A stretch of DNA of 64,000 nt from Paenalcaligenes hominis_A (GTDB taxonomy: Bacteria; Pseudomonadota; Gammaproteobacteria; Burkholderiales; Burkholderiaceae_B): positions 136,706 through 200,705 of the forward strand of contig NZ_JBGJKZ010000006.1 in NCBI RefSeq assembly GCF_041359055.1. The letters run 5' to 3'. The notes beneath the pieces were generated by a model. The model made no database searches. It was not told the DNA's origin and saw only the letters and a list, made by a program, of their open reading frames with translations. Position 1 is the first letter of the stretch; each line of letters opens with the position of its first letter. A program made the position numbers and the translations under genes. Below are positions 16,358 to 26,079 of the stretch, piece by piece.

Positions 16358-17509
16358 TTAAGCGTGAGCGCTTTTCTGTGGGGGGCGGTAGCGGCTAATC
16401 CCCATCAACATACCGCAGGCCACGCCTAGGGTCAGCAAAGCCGTGCCGCCATAGCTCATAAAAGGTAACGGCACACCTACCACTGGCAACACCCCTGTTA
16501 CCATGCCCACATTGACAAATACATACGTAAATAACATAAGTGATAACGAGCCTGCTACCAAGCGGCTGTATTGGCTTTGTGCATGCATAGCAATGGCTAG
16601 GCCCCGTAATATAATCAAAGCATACAGCACCAAAAGCATAATACCGCCGTATAGACCGAATTCTTCGGCAAACACAGCAAACACAAAGTCAGTGGTACGC
16701 TCGGGGATGAAATCCAAACGCGACTGGGTACCTAACATATAGCCTTTGCCGTAAATCCCCCCAGAACCTACAGCAATCATGGATTGAATCGTATGAAAGC
16801 CTTTACCTAACGGGTCTAAGCCAGGGTTCAACAATGTACAAACCCGATGCTTTTGGTAGTCACGCAACACAACCCAGTCAAAATCAGGCGCGCATAAAGT
16901 ATCTTCGTAATAAAGAATTAAGCCCAAGCCAATCAATAGCAACAAGGTGGCAGGCACGAGTAGCTTAAACGGCAGCCCTGCAAAATACATTACAAAAAAA
17001 CCGGCAGCTAAGACCAATAATGCAGTACCAAGATCAGGCTGACGCACAATCAGCATAAATGGTATAGCCAACAACAACGCGGCAACAATAAAGTCTACAA
17101 AACCTAAATACGTATTTTGACGCCTATGAAAATACCAAGCTAAGGTAATAGGGACCGTAATCTTCAGCATTTCTGATGGCTGAATGCGTGTAAAGCCTAA
17201 ATTAAGCCACCGTGTTGCCCCTTTGCTGGTTTCCCCGAAGAACTCCACCCCCAATAACAACATAAGCGCCAACACATATACATAGGGGGCTAATCGCATA
17301 ATCCACGGCGGCGGAATGCAAGCCACTACCCACATAATCACAAACGCCACCAAAAAATGCTTGGATTGCTCGGCAAAGCGCCAGTCCGTACTGCCCACCG
17401 CCGAGTGCATGACGGTTAAACCTAAAACCGCCATTAAGCTTAAAAGAATCAATAATGGCCAGTCTAACGAGTTAAATGCTTTTAGAATGCCCTGCCAAAC
17501 TAATTTCAT
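16358..17509 (-). CDS. rodA: Rod-shape SEDS glycosyltransferase RodA
   Basis: SEDS-family peptidoglycan polymerase of the elongasome, working with PBP2. The 383-residue protein has about ten membrane helices and the family motifs GATRWLNLG, RIQPSEMLKI, RQPDLGTALL and MSYGGTALL near the C-terminus. The start is ATG 17509, which overlaps the mrdA stop as ATGA (17506-17509). A longer frame starting at 17539 lies inside mrdA and is rejected. It is the last gene of mreBCD-mrdA-rodA. Confidence 0.97.
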   Translation of the reverse strand: MKLVWQGILKAFNSLDWPLLILLSLMAVLGLTVMHSAVGSTDWRFAEQSKHFLVAFVIMWVVACIPPPWIMRLAPYVYVLALMLLLGVEFFGETSKGATRWLNLGFTRIQPSEMLKITVPITLAWYFHRRQNTYLGFVDFIVAALLLAIPFMLIVRQPDLGTALLVLAAGFFVMYFAGLPFKLLVPATLLLLIGLGLILYYEDTLCAPDFDWVVLRDYQKHRVCTLLNPGLDPLGKGFHTIQSMIAVGSGGIYGKGYMLGTQSRLDFIPERTTDFVFAVFAEEFGLYGGIMLLVLYALIILRGLAIAMHAQSQYSRLVAGSLSLMLFTYVFVNVGMVTGVLPVVGVPLPFMSYGGTALLTLGVACGMLMGISRYRPPQKSAHA

Positions 17510-19368
17510 GGGTACATATGCCCTCTGTCGACGAGCCAATAATCAAAAACAGACCGAGCCACTGGTGCTGCAATGCTTGCTCCCCAGCCCGCATTTTCTA
17601 CAATCAGACCAATCGCAATTTGAGGATCATCCGCTGGGGCATAGGCCATAAACAAAGCATGGTCACGCAGTCGCTCATCAATTGCGCTCGCATTGTATTT
17701 AGCGCCACGTAAACTAAATACCTGTGCTGTTCCCGTTTTACCTGCAGCCTGATACGCGGCATCACTAAATGCACGACGCGCCGTACCAGTGCGTGTTACA
17801 TCTATCAGTGCTTTTTTAATTACATCAATATTGGCTTGCTGTAGTGGAATCACATGAGAAGGGGTAGTCACTGTAGGCGTTTTGGTGTCCGAGGCAGAAT
17901 TAATAATTTGACTGACTAGATGCGGTTTCATATATACGCCATCGTTTGCCAATACAGAGGTGGCTTGGGCCAACTGCAAAAGCGTAAACGAGTTGTAGCC
18001 TTGACCTACTGCGACTGATACGGTTTCGCCGGCATACCACCGTTGCTGAGAAGGATTTTTATACGCTTTACGTTTCCATTCACGCGAAGGCAAAATGCCG
18101 CGTCGCTCTCCTTCGAGGTCAATACCTGTTATTTGTCCAAAACCAAACTGTTTACTGAAGTCATGCAGGGCGTCCACACCAATTTCCGGCCCAAGCGAGT
18201 AAAAATAGGTATCTGAAGACACCGCCAAAGCGCGGTGCATGTCAGTCCAACCGTAAGCAGCCCCACCCGCATTACGAAAACGCTGCCCACCAAACTCAAA
18301 ATAACCCGGGTCTGGAAGTTTTTCTGTGGCCGTGCGTTTACCCATTTCTAGTGCAGCCAAAGCAACAAATGGCTTGTAAGTCGAACCAATAGGATAGGTG
18401 CCAAACAATGGGCGATTAATTAGCGGGTGATCTGGCGACTCGTTGAGTTTGCGCCAATTTTCCACATCAATCCCATCCACAAACAAATTGGGGTCAAACG
18501 ATGGAGCTGACACAAAGGCTAAGACCTCGCCCGTTTTGGGCTCAATTGCCACCAAGGCACCGCGTCTATTTTCAAATTGCGCCTCGGCGACCTTTTGTAA
18601 TCCAATATCAATTGATAGCTGCAAATCCGCCCCGGGGATTGGGTCAATACGGCGGAGTACTCGCACCGGGCGTCCCGAAGCCGTAACCTCGACCTCTTCC
18701 ATCCCCGTTTGCCCATGTAATACGTCTTCCCACGTTTTTTCTATACCTTTTTTACCTATGATAGATGTACCGCGGTAGTTGCCTAGCCGACCTTCCTCTT
18801 CGAGCTGTTGCTCATCGGCCTGTGAAATGCGACCCACATAACCAATCACATGAGCGGCCGACTCGCCTTGGGGGTATTCGCGTACCCAACGGGCTTGAAG
18901 CTTCACCCCTGGGAACTTAAACGAGTGCGCCGCAAACCAAGAGGCTTCAACTTCATTCAGACTATTACGTAATAGCGTTTGGGTGTAACGGCTGCTTTGA
19001 CCAATGGTTTGTAAAAAGCGGCGGCGCTCACGAGGGGAAATATAAACTAAGGTGGAAAGCTCATCGAGCAGATCCTCGATAGGACCTTCTACTTGGGCGG
19101 GGGTGACCATTAAGGTGTAATCGCGGTAATTACGTGCCAACACCACCCCATTACGATCAGAGACCTCGCCACGCCGTGGTGGAATGGGCACGACAGCAAT
19201 CCGGTTTTGATCGGCACGAGCGGCGAGGCCCTCGTAGCGCACCACCTGCAAATACCACAAACGCCCCATCAATACGCTTAAGAGTAAAATGACAACCACA
19301 CCTGCTACTGCCGAGCGCACAAAGGTACGACGACGCAGCAGTTGTGAGGTCTTTTTAAACTCAAACAT
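17506..19368 (-). CDS. mrdA: Penicillin-binding protein 2 (elongation transpeptidase)
   Basis: Monofunctional class B PBP that cross-links peptidoglycan during rod elongation. Of 620 residues, a single membrane anchor is at about 18-40. The pedestal domain contains RRGEVSDRNG and GESAAHVIGYVGR. The transpeptidase has the active-site S329-T-Y-K332, SSD at 384-386 and KTG at 544-546. The gene is the fourth of the rod-shape operon, 11 bases after mreD, and is coupled to rodA through an ATGA overlap. The order matches other Burkholderiales. Nothing looks altered in the penicillin-binding motifs. Confidence 0.97.
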   Translation of the reverse strand: MFEFKKTSQLLRRRTFVRSAVAGVVVILLLSVLMGRLWYLQVVRYEGLAARADQNRIAVVPIPPRRGEVSDRNGVVLARNYRDYTLMVTPAQVEGPIEDLLDELSTLVYISPRERRRFLQTIGQSSRYTQTLLRNSLNEVEASWFAAHSFKFPGVKLQARWVREYPQGESAAHVIGYVGRISQADEQQLEEEGRLGNYRGTSIIGKKGIEKTWEDVLHGQTGMEEVEVTASGRPVRVLRRIDPIPGADLQLSIDIGLQKVAEAQFENRRGALVAIEPKTGEVLAFVSAPSFDPNLFVDGIDVENWRKLNESPDHPLINRPLFGTYPIGSTYKPFVALAALEMGKRTATEKLPDPGYFEFGGQRFRNAGGAAYGWTDMHRALAVSSDTYFYSLGPEIGVDALHDFSKQFGFGQITGIDLEGERRGILPSREWKRKAYKNPSQQRWYAGETVSVAVGQGYNSFTLLQLAQATSVLANDGVYMKPHLVSQIINSASDTKTPTVTTPSHVIPLQQANIDVIKKALIDVTRTGTARRAFSDAAYQAAGKTGTAQVFSLRGAKYNASAIDERLRDHALFMAYAPADDPQIAIGLIVENAGWGASIAAPVARSVFDYWLVDRGHMYP

Positions 19369-19379
19369 ACTAATACACG

Positions 19380-19961
19380 CTATGTGCTGCTTTCATCCGC
19401 ATCATCTAAACGACGATGGGGCAATAACAAAAGAAAGTCCACAATGGGCCATAACGCAGCCATTAATACCGCTGACCATACCCATTCCCAACCTGCCCAC
19501 TCACCAACAAACCACGCGTGCATAAAACGGGGAATAGCCAAAGCAATTAGCCAAATAGGAAATAAATGCACCAACTGCACTAAGGGGTTGAACATTAAAA
19601 GACGACGCTGCAATACCCCGCCCCCATACATGGCTAATACATAACTCAGTGCATGTTCACCTAAAAGCGCTCCACCATGTACGTCCAGCAATAAGCCTAA
19701 TAAAAACCCAGTTAACATGGAGACACGGCGCGGCTCGTGCAGTGCCCAAAAGCACAATACCAACAACAACAAGTCGGGTGCCATAGGCCAGAGCCGCCAC
19801 GGTAAAAGTGAGGCTAACCACAACAAAAAAATGGTGCCCCATACCATCCATAGGCTTGAAACTGGTTTAAACGGTGAGCTATCGATGGGCTGCAATGAGC
19901 TCAGAGAACGATTGCGCTCAAACGCTTGGGTAGCACGGGAGTAATACGGTTTATTATTCAT
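19380..19961 (-). CDS. mreD: Rod shape-determining protein MreD
   Basis: Small inner-membrane protein of the elongasome; it binds MreC and stabilises the RodA-PBP2 machine. The 193 residues carry about five or six hydrophobic helices, with family patterns LWLASLLPWRLWP and GFLLGLLLDVHGGALLGEHAL in the middle (GLLxDxxxGxxLGxxAL). The N-terminal 35 residues are soluble and somewhat longer than in E. coli MreD. The start overlaps the end of mreC by eight bases, and mrdA follows after 11 bases. Confidence 0.93.
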   Translation of the reverse strand: MNNKPYYSRATQAFERNRSLSSLQPIDSSPFKPVSSLWMVWGTIFLLWLASLLPWRLWPMAPDLLLLVLCFWALHEPRRVSMLTGFLLGLLLDVHGGALLGEHALSYVLAMYGGGVLQRRLLMFNPLVQLVHLFPIWLIALAIPRFMHAWFVGEWAGWEWVWSAVLMAALWPIVDFLLLLPHRRLDDADESST

Positions 19962-20829
19962 GGGTTAAAGCGCTGTCTTGGAGCTGTAGACTGGGCTCTT
20001 CGACTAAAAGAACAAGAAAATGCTGATAGCGCTCGGGGTGGGATAAGGGCTGACCTACAGCCATCGCAAAACCAGTAGCGGGATCAAACTCTAGGCTTTC
20101 CACCTCTGCTACAGGTAGGCCTGCTGGAAACAAACCACCAATACCACTTGTAATTAAGACATCGCCTACTTGTAAATCGACCTCGTTGGTCAAATAGCGA
20201 GCTTCAATTTTTGAGGCAGCATGCCCACCAAATGCGACTAAACGCAAACCATTGCGTAGCACCTGTACTGGAATAGAGACCTTGTCATCGGTGATGAGGG
20301 CAGCCTCGGCCGTGTAGGGTGTAACTCGCACAACCTGCCCCACCACACCGCCTTCGTCAATAACAGGCATGCCTGCACGAATACCTTGGGCCGAGCCCTT
20401 GTTAAATACTAAACGACGGTTGAAGGCATTGGGAGGTTCGTAAAAAACCTCGACCGCTACCGCAGGCTGAGTCACAGTGTCTGCAACCTGCAACAAGCGA
20501 CGCAACTGTTCATTTTCCGCAGCCAGCTGCGCGGCATGAGTGGATAACTGAGCCAGTTCAATACGCTGACGTTGTAAGGCTTCTTTTTCACTATGGACTA
20601 AGGCTGTGGCATTCATCCATGTGTCGACGTACTGCACCAAGTTAGCCGGTGCCATTACAGCACGCTGGAATGGGTAGATTGCTAACGACAAGGCTTGGCG
20701 CGCTGGCTCGAGTACCGTCCAACGGGCATCAGTAATCAATAAGACCACTGATAATAAGACAAAAAGGGCCAAACGAACCTCCGCAGCCGGACCTCGTTTA
20801 AATAGCCTTAGGGTACGTTGCTCTTGCAT
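19954..20829 (-). CDS. mreC: Rod shape-determining protein MreC
   Basis: Periplasmic scaffold protein that activates PBP2. Of 291 residues, one N-terminal membrane anchor is at about 17-35. A coiled coil follows at about 70-115 (HSEKEALQRQRIELAQLSTH and AENEQLRRLL). The C-terminal half is the double beta-barrel of MreC with VVFNKGSAQGIRAGMPVIDE-type, GVVGQVVRVTPYTAEAALITD and TSGIGGLFPAGLPVA motifs. It lies 65 bases after mreB and overlaps mreD. Confidence 0.96.
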   Translation of the reverse strand: MQEQRTLRLFKRGPAAEVRLALFVLLSVVLLITDARWTVLEPARQALSLAIYPFQRAVMAPANLVQYVDTWMNATALVHSEKEALQRQRIELAQLSTHAAQLAAENEQLRRLLQVADTVTQPAVAVEVFYEPPNAFNRRLVFNKGSAQGIRAGMPVIDEGGVVGQVVRVTPYTAEAALITDDKVSIPVQVLRNGLRLVAFGGHAASKIEARYLTNEVDLQVGDVLITSGIGGLFPAGLPVAEVESLEFDPATGFAMAVGQPLSHPERYQHFLVLLVEEPSLQLQDSALTHE

Positions 20830-20894
20830 GAGTGGTCATAAGCAGCGCCAGCTTAAAGGACCAAAGCTGGCACTAGTTAAGCTGGAAGCAAGGA

Positions 20895-21938
20895 TTAATC
20901 GTGAATAAAAACTGCGCCTAATTTCTCTAGATGTTCAAGAGCCTCGCCACAACCACGCACCACACATGTTAGTGGGTCGTCAGCCACCACCACAGGTAGA
21001 CCCGTTTCCTCTTGGAGCAGACGATCTAAATCGTGTACTAACGCCCCACCACCGGTAAGCGCAATCCCTTTTTCGGTGATATCAGCGCCTAGCTCTGGCG
21101 GCGTTTGCTCTAGGCCGGTTTTAACGGCAGAAACAATTTGATTAAGTGGATCGGTAAGAGACTCGAGGATTTCATTGGAGGAAACCGTAAAGCTGCGAGG
21201 CACCCCTTCGGATAAGTTGCGACCCTTGACTTCGATTTCACGAATTTCTGTACCAGGGAAAGCAGAACCAATTTCCTTTTTAATGCGCTCGGCAGTAGGC
21301 TCACCGATAAGCATACCGTAATTACGACGGATATAGTTGATAATTGCCTCATCAAATTTATCGCCGCCCACACGCACAGAGCCTTTGTAAACCATTCCAC
21401 CTAGGGAAATAACAGCGACTTCTGTTGTACCGCCACCAATGTCTACCACCATAGATCCGCTTGCATCGGACACAGCCAAGCCCGCGCCAATGGCCGCCGC
21501 CATGGGTTCCTCGATGAGGTACACCTGGCTTGCCCCTGCACCCAGCGCAGACTCACGAATTGCGCGACGCTCTACCTGCGTTGAGCCACATGGCACACAC
21601 ACAATAATACGAGGGCTAGGTGCAAACATACTACGCGGATGCACCATTCGTATAAATTGTTTAAGCATTTGTTCTGTTACAGTGAAGTCAGCAATTACCC
21701 CGTCTTTCATGGGGCGAATGGCTTCGATGTTGCCAGGAACACGGCCAAGCATTTGTTTGGCCTCATGACCAACCGCTTGGATAATTTTTTTACCATTTGA
21801 TCCGCCATCGTGGCGAATGGCTACAACAGATGGCTCGTCCAGTACAATGCCTTTGCCCCGCACATAAATCAGGGTGTTAGCTGTACCTAGATCAATAGCC
21901 ATGTCGCTAGAGAAGTAACTGCGTAGGAATCCGAACAT
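20895..21938 (-). CDS. mreB: Rod shape-determining actin homologue MreB
   Basis: Membrane-associated actin-like filament protein that steers lateral wall synthesis. Its 347 residues are the usual length. The N-terminal SSDMAIDLGTANTLIY is the first phosphate loop, VDIGGGTTEVAVISLGG the second, and IALTGGGALVHDLDRLL the adenosine region. An N-terminal amphipathic start MFGFLRSYF is typical of the membrane-binding helix. It is the first gene of its operon; the 268-base region to gatC should carry promoters in both directions. Confidence 0.98.
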   Translation of the reverse strand: MFGFLRSYFSSDMAIDLGTANTLIYVRGKGIVLDEPSVVAIRHDGGSNGKKIIQAVGHEAKQMLGRVPGNIEAIRPMKDGVIADFTVTEQMLKQFIRMVHPRSMFAPSPRIIVCVPCGSTQVERRAIRESALGAGASQVYLIEEPMAAAIGAGLAVSDASGSMVVDIGGGTTEVAVISLGGMVYKGSVRVGGDKFDEAIINYIRRNYGMLIGEPTAERIKKEIGSAFPGTEIREIEVKGRNLSEGVPRSFTVSSNEILESLTDPLNQIVSAVKTGLEQTPPELGADITEKGIALTGGGALVHDLDRLLQEETGLPVVVADDPLTCVVRGCGEALEHLEKLGAVFIHD

Positions 21939-22206
21939 GGGTGCGCAATGTGTCTATGAAGAATTGGTATAAACAGGTGTCGGTTCGACGCCGCGTTTTG
22001 TAACCAGAAACCGGGCTAAAAACATCCCTGCTAGCGAACTCACAACAACCTAACAATGAAACAGTCAATGATAACTTATAATTTAAGTCTATTCAGACAG
22101 TTTTACAGCCTAAAACATCTGTTAGGCTATATTTTTAAATAAAATAGCCCCAAAATGGTGCTATCACACGATTTTTTTATATTGATACTGACACTGGGAC
22201 CTTTTT

Positions 22207-22515
22207 ATGGCAATCACACAGCAAGATGTCGCACATATTGCACAGCTCGCACATATTGCGCTAACACCAGAGCAAACTGCCCAAGCCGAACAAGACTTCA
22301 CCCAAATCCTTGAGCTTATCCACGAGCTTCAAGACGTTGATACAGCGGGCATAGAGCCTTTGGTACAGCCTTTGGCCGTCATCCAAGACCTTCATTTGCG
22401 TTTACGCGCTGACGAGCCAGCTCCTACCAATACGACTGCAGAGCGGGACGCGCTCATGAGCAATGCCCCTGCCCTATCTGACGGGCTTTTCTTAGTTCCC
22501 ACTGTTATCGAGTAA
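22207..22515 (+). CDS. gatC: Aspartyl/glutamyl-tRNA amidotransferase subunit C
   Basis: Small wrapping subunit of the GatCAB complex, which converts misacylated Glu-tRNA(Gln) and Asp-tRNA(Asn) to the correct amide form. The 102-residue product begins MAITQQDVAHIAQLAHIALT and contains LIHELQDVDTAGIEPLVQP and LRADEP, the standard GatC pattern. No strong ribosome-binding site is visible (GGGACC about ten bases before). It is divergent from mreB. A six-base-pair hairpin (GGCTAT at 22125-22130 with ATAGCC at 22144-22149) lies in the upstream spacer. gatA follows after ten bases. Confidence 0.96.
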   Translation: MAITQQDVAHIAQLAHIALTPEQTAQAEQDFTQILELIHELQDVDTAGIEPLVQPLAVIQDLHLRLRADEPAPTNTTAERDALMSNAPALSDGLFLVPTVIE

Positions 22516-22525
22516 ATACCCAATT

Positions 22526-24037
22526 ATGTCTTTTTTTACCCAGTTCCCTGACATTGCCACCATGGGGGCAGCATTACGTGCAGGTAAAACCAGCGCACGC
22601 GAACTGACCCAAGACGCCCTCAGTGCTATTTCCCAAAACCAACTGAATGCGTTTATTCAGGTCGATGCCGAGCTTAGCCTGGCTCAAGCTGATCAGGCTG
22701 ACGCCTTATTGCAATCCGGCAAAGCCACCCCTCTTACCGGCATCCCTATCGCACATAAAGATGTAATTGTGACGCAACACTGGCGCACCACAGCAGCCAG
22801 TAAAATGCTGGCTAACTACGTCAGCCCCTTTGATGCAACTCTAGTTACACAGTTGCAGCAAGCGGGTGCCGTTTCACTAGGCAAGCTCAACTGCGACGAG
22901 TTTGCCATGGGTTCGGACAGCACCAGTTCGTATTTTGGCTCCACCAAAAACCCATGGGATCTAACACGCACGCCAGGCGGCTCATCAGGTGGTTCTGCGG
23001 CAGCGGTAGCAGCAGGCTTAATTATGGCGGCCACGGGCTCTGATACCGGTGGCTCAATTCGCCAGCCAGCAGCTCACTGCGGTATAACAGGTATCAAACC
23101 TACCTACGGTACCGTGTCACGCTATGGTGTGATTGCCTATGCGTCTAGCATGGATCAAGCTGGCCCCTTAGCGCGCAGTGCTAAAGACGCTCTGGCCTTG
23201 TTAGAAGTCATGTCGGGCTTTGATGCCAACGACCCCACTAGCCTAGAGCAGTGCGGTGATCAGAAAAACACCGGCGCTCGTGTGCGCGATCAATTCACAA
23301 CTCATAGCAATCAGTTTAACGAACAAGGTGCCCAGCCCTTAAAAGGGCTGCGTATTGGTGTCCCCAAGGAATTCTTTTCCAGCCGTTTAGATGCCGAAAG
23401 CCACGCCGCCATCGAGGCGGCCTTAGCGCTTTATGAGTCACTTGGTGCAACACGAGTAGAGGTGTCGTTACCTCGTACTCAGCAAGCCATCCCCGCCTAC
23501 TACGTCATCACCCCTGCCGAAGCCTCAAGCAACCTGTCACGTTTTGATGGCGTCCGTTTTGGTCATCGCTCAGACACCTATCACGATCTGCAAAGCATGA
23601 TCAGTAATAGTCGTGCCGAGGCCTTTGGCCCCGAAGTAGTACGCCGCATTTTAACTGGTACCTATGTGCTTTGCGAAGGCTACTACGATGCGTACTACCT
23701 CCAAGCACAACGTGTGCGTCGCTTAATTGCTAATGACTTCCAATCTGTTTTTGAGCAATGTGATGTGATTATGGGCCCGGTCACCACCAAACCGGCTCAG
23801 TCTTTAGATCATCACGACGCTGATCCAACAGCGGACTGGCGTGAAGACGTCTTCACCTTATGCGCTAATTTAGCGGGGCTACCTGCTATGTCGCATCCCT
23901 GCGGCTTTAGTGCTCAGCACCTGCCTATCGGTTTACAACTCATCGGCAATTACTTCAACGAAGGCCAGCTTCTAGCCATAGCAGATCGCTTTCAACAACA
24001 CAGCGATTGGCATCAACGCATTGCAGGAACAAAATAA
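22526..24037 (+). CDS. gatA: Aspartyl/glutamyl-tRNA amidotransferase subunit A
   Basis: Amidase subunit that releases ammonia from glutamine for GatB. The 503-residue protein has the complete Ser-cisSer-Lys triad: Lys78 (AHKDV), Ser153 in GGSSGGSAAA and Ser177 in GSDTGGSIRQPA. The C-terminal part, with NLAGLPAMSHPCGF and LPIGLQLIGNYFNE, is also normal. The stop codon overlaps the gatB start by one base (TAATG), so the genes are translationally coupled. About 485-500 residues is the usual length. Confidence 0.98.
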   Translation: MSFFTQFPDIATMGAALRAGKTSARELTQDALSAISQNQLNAFIQVDAELSLAQADQADALLQSGKATPLTGIPIAHKDVIVTQHWRTTAASKMLANYVSPFDATLVTQLQQAGAVSLGKLNCDEFAMGSDSTSSYFGSTKNPWDLTRTPGGSSGGSAAAVAAGLIMAATGSDTGGSIRQPAAHCGITGIKPTYGTVSRYGVIAYASSMDQAGPLARSAKDALALLEVMSGFDANDPTSLEQCGDQKNTGARVRDQFTTHSNQFNEQGAQPLKGLRIGVPKEFFSSRLDAESHAAIEAALALYESLGATRVEVSLPRTQQAIPAYYVITPAEASSNLSRFDGVRFGHRSDTYHDLQSMISNSRAEAFGPEVVRRILTGTYVLCEGYYDAYYLQAQRVRRLIANDFQSVFEQCDVIMGPVTTKPAQSLDHHDADPTADWREDVFTLCANLAGLPAMSHPCGFSAQHLPIGLQLIGNYFNEGQLLAIADRFQQHSDWHQRIAGTK

Positions 24038-25491
24038 TGGAATGGGAAATTGTGATTGGGCTAGAGACTCACGCCCAACTATCAACAAAATCAAAAATCT
24101 TTTCAGCCAGTAGCACAGCTTTTGGCGCTGAAGCCAATACGCAAGCCTCTGCAATTGATATGGCGCTGCCAGGTACTCTGCCGGTATTTAATGGTGCTGC
24201 TGCCGATAAAGCCATTCGTTTTGCGCTGGCGGTAGACGCTACCATCACTCCTTATTCGGTGTTTGCACGCAAAAACTATTTTTATCCAGATCTACCTAAA
24301 AACTATCAAACAAGCCAGTTTGATTTACCTGTAGTTCAAGGCGGTAAAATCCACTTTTTTGTAGGCGAAACCGAGCACACTGTAAATCTCACCCGCGCCC
24401 ACCTCGAGGAAGACGCGGGCAAGTCTTTACACGAAAACTTTACTGGCCCTCACGGTGAGTCCTCAACCGGCATTGACTTAAACCGCGCAGGCACGCCGTT
24501 GCTTGAGATTGTCTCTGAACCAGAAATGCGCTCAGCCGCCGAAGCCGTGGCGTATGCTCGTGCTCTGCATTCCTTAGTGGTGTGGCTAGGTATTTGTGAC
24601 GGCAACATGCAAGAGGGCTCATTCCGTTGTGATGCGAACGTTTCTGTACGCCCTAAAGGCCAAGCGGAACTAGGCACTCGTTGCGAGCTTAAAAACATTA
24701 ACTCTTTCCGTTTCCTTGAGCGCGCCATCAATTACGAAGCACGCCGTCAGATCGAGCTCATCGAAGACGGGGGTAAAGTCATTCAAGAAACGCGTTTATA
24801 CGATGCGGATCTAGATGAAACACGCAGCATGCGTACCAAAGAAGACGCGAACGATTACCGCTATTTCTCTGATCCCGACCAAGCGCCTTTGTACATTGGT
24901 CCCGACTGGATAGCACGAGTCAAAGCAGATATGCCCGAACTACCAGCTCAAAAACGTGCGCGTTTTGAAAGCGAGCTAGGTCTAGGGGCTTATGATGCAA
25001 ATCAACTAACCGTATCGCGTGAAATAGCTACGTTTTTTGAAAACACCGTGGCTGCGCTCAACAATCAGCATGCCAAACTAGCGGCAAACTGGATCATCAC
25101 TGATCTGAATGCAGTGCTAAATCGTGAAGAGCTCGATATCACGCAGTCAAAAATTCAACCTCAGCAACTGGCCAAGCTAATTGCTCGTATTGCGGACAAC
25201 ACCATTTCTAACAAAATGGCACGCGAAGTGTTTGCTGCGATGTGGGATGGCGAGCAAAACGCCGACGCAGATCTAATCATTGAAAAACGTGGTTTAAAAC
25301 AAATTAGCGACACAGGCGCTATCGAAGCAATGGTAGATGAGGTAATTGCGGCCAACCCAGCAATTGTTGAACAGTACCGTGCTGGTCGTGACAAAGCGTT
25401 TAACTCACTAGTAGGTCAAGTCATGAAAGCAGCTCGCGGCAAAGCCAACCCGCAACAAGTCACCGACATGCTAAAAGCTAAGCTCGACTAA
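24037..25491 (+). CDS. gatB: Aspartyl/glutamyl-tRNA amidotransferase subunit B
   Basis: Kinase and tRNA-binding subunit of GatCAB that phosphorylates the misacylated amino acid and amidates it. The 484-residue protein starts MEWEIVIGLETHAQL, with FARKNYFYPDLPKNYQTSQ, EDAGKS, DLNRAGTPLLEIVSEP and RCDANVS in the catalytic cradle. The C-terminal YqeY-like domain ends in GQVMKAARGKANP. A frame extension to an ATG at 24007 lies in gatA and is rejected. The operon gatCAB ends in the hairpin at 25514-25550. Confidence 0.98.
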   Translation: MEWEIVIGLETHAQLSTKSKIFSASSTAFGAEANTQASAIDMALPGTLPVFNGAAADKAIRFALAVDATITPYSVFARKNYFYPDLPKNYQTSQFDLPVVQGGKIHFFVGETEHTVNLTRAHLEEDAGKSLHENFTGPHGESSTGIDLNRAGTPLLEIVSEPEMRSAAEAVAYARALHSLVVWLGICDGNMQEGSFRCDANVSVRPKGQAELGTRCELKNINSFRFLERAINYEARRQIELIEDGGKVIQETRLYDADLDETRSMRTKEDANDYRYFSDPDQAPLYIGPDWIARVKADMPELPAQKRARFESELGLGAYDANQLTVSREIATFFENTVAALNNQHAKLAANWIITDLNAVLNREELDITQSKIQPQQLAKLIARIADNTISNKMAREVFAAMWDGEQNADADLIIEKRGLKQISDTGAIEAMVDEVIAANPAIVEQYRAGRDKAFNSLVGQVMKAARGKANPQQVTDMLKAKLD

Positions 25492-25508
25492 GCCAACAGT
25501 TCGAGTCC

Positions 25509-25555
25509 ACACAAAAACCCCCACTACCTATTACTAGGAGTGGGGGTTTTGTTTA
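25509..25555. terminator. Bidirectional terminator between gatB and the RidA gene
   Basis: Twelve-base-pair perfect stem (25514-25525 with 25539-25550; core ACCCCCACT/AGTGGGGGT) flanked by A-rich sequence on the left and T-rich sequence on the right. It ends gatCAB on plus, and 43 bases past the RidA stop it can end the amine-oxidase operon on minus. Confidence 0.9.
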
Positions 25556-25592
25556 GGGGGTAGCTAGGCTACCCCTGTGATGCAGTCGGGAA

Positions 25593-26069
25593 TTACTTGG
25601 TAGTTGCTGCAACGACCTCGATTTCAACAAGCCATTCGGGGAAAACCAGACCTGCTACCTGCATCGCGGAACGTGTAGGTAGGTTAGGCTGTGCCTCGGT
25701 GCCAAAAAACTTGCCGTAACCTTTCATAAAGCCCTCAAAGTCCATTTTGTTGCCTTTGTTTGGATCAGCAACAAGAAAAACTTGCATCTTCACCACATCA
25801 CCCATAGTTAAACCCATGGATTTTAAATTGGCTTCGATGCTTTTTAAGACGCTTTCGGTTTGAGCTTGGGTATCACCGTAGGTACCGTCCTCGCCTTTGC
25901 TAGGTACAGTCCCACTAAGGTAGTGAAGCGTGGTCTCTGCAGGCAATGAAACCGATGTCGCAATAGGGAAATCATTAGGCGCAGGCACGCGTTTGATTTC
26001 TTCGGCATTCACATTTAGGGCTAATAAAGCTCCCACGACTAAACCCGCTGTTTTCAACGCAAAGCGCAT
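25593..26069 (-). CDS. Exported RidA/YjgF-family enamine/imine deaminase
   Basis: A 158-residue RidA-fold protein carrying a Sec signal peptide (MRFALKTAGLVVGALLALNV, cleavage after NA at 21-22), so it should act in the periplasm; ordinary RidA is cytoplasmic. RidA hydrolyses reactive imines or enamines to ketones and ammonia. The catalytic arginine (R133 in PTRSAMQVAG) and the glutamate (E149 in VEIEV) are in the expected places, 16 residues apart. The start is ATG 26069 with AAGGAG upstream; a longer frame from 26093 adds eight residues before the signal and is rejected. It is the last gene of the unit with the cytochrome c and amine oxidase, ten bases after the cytochrome gene. Confidence 0.88.
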   Translation of the reverse strand: MRFALKTAGLVVGALLALNVNAEEIKRVPAPNDFPIATSVSLPAETTLHYLSGTVPSKGEDGTYGDTQAQTESVLKSIEANLKSMGLTMGDVVKMQVFLVADPNKGNKMDFEGFMKGYGKFFGTEAQPNLPTRSAMQVAGLVFPEWLVEIEVVAATTK

Positions 26070-26079
26070 AAAAATCTCC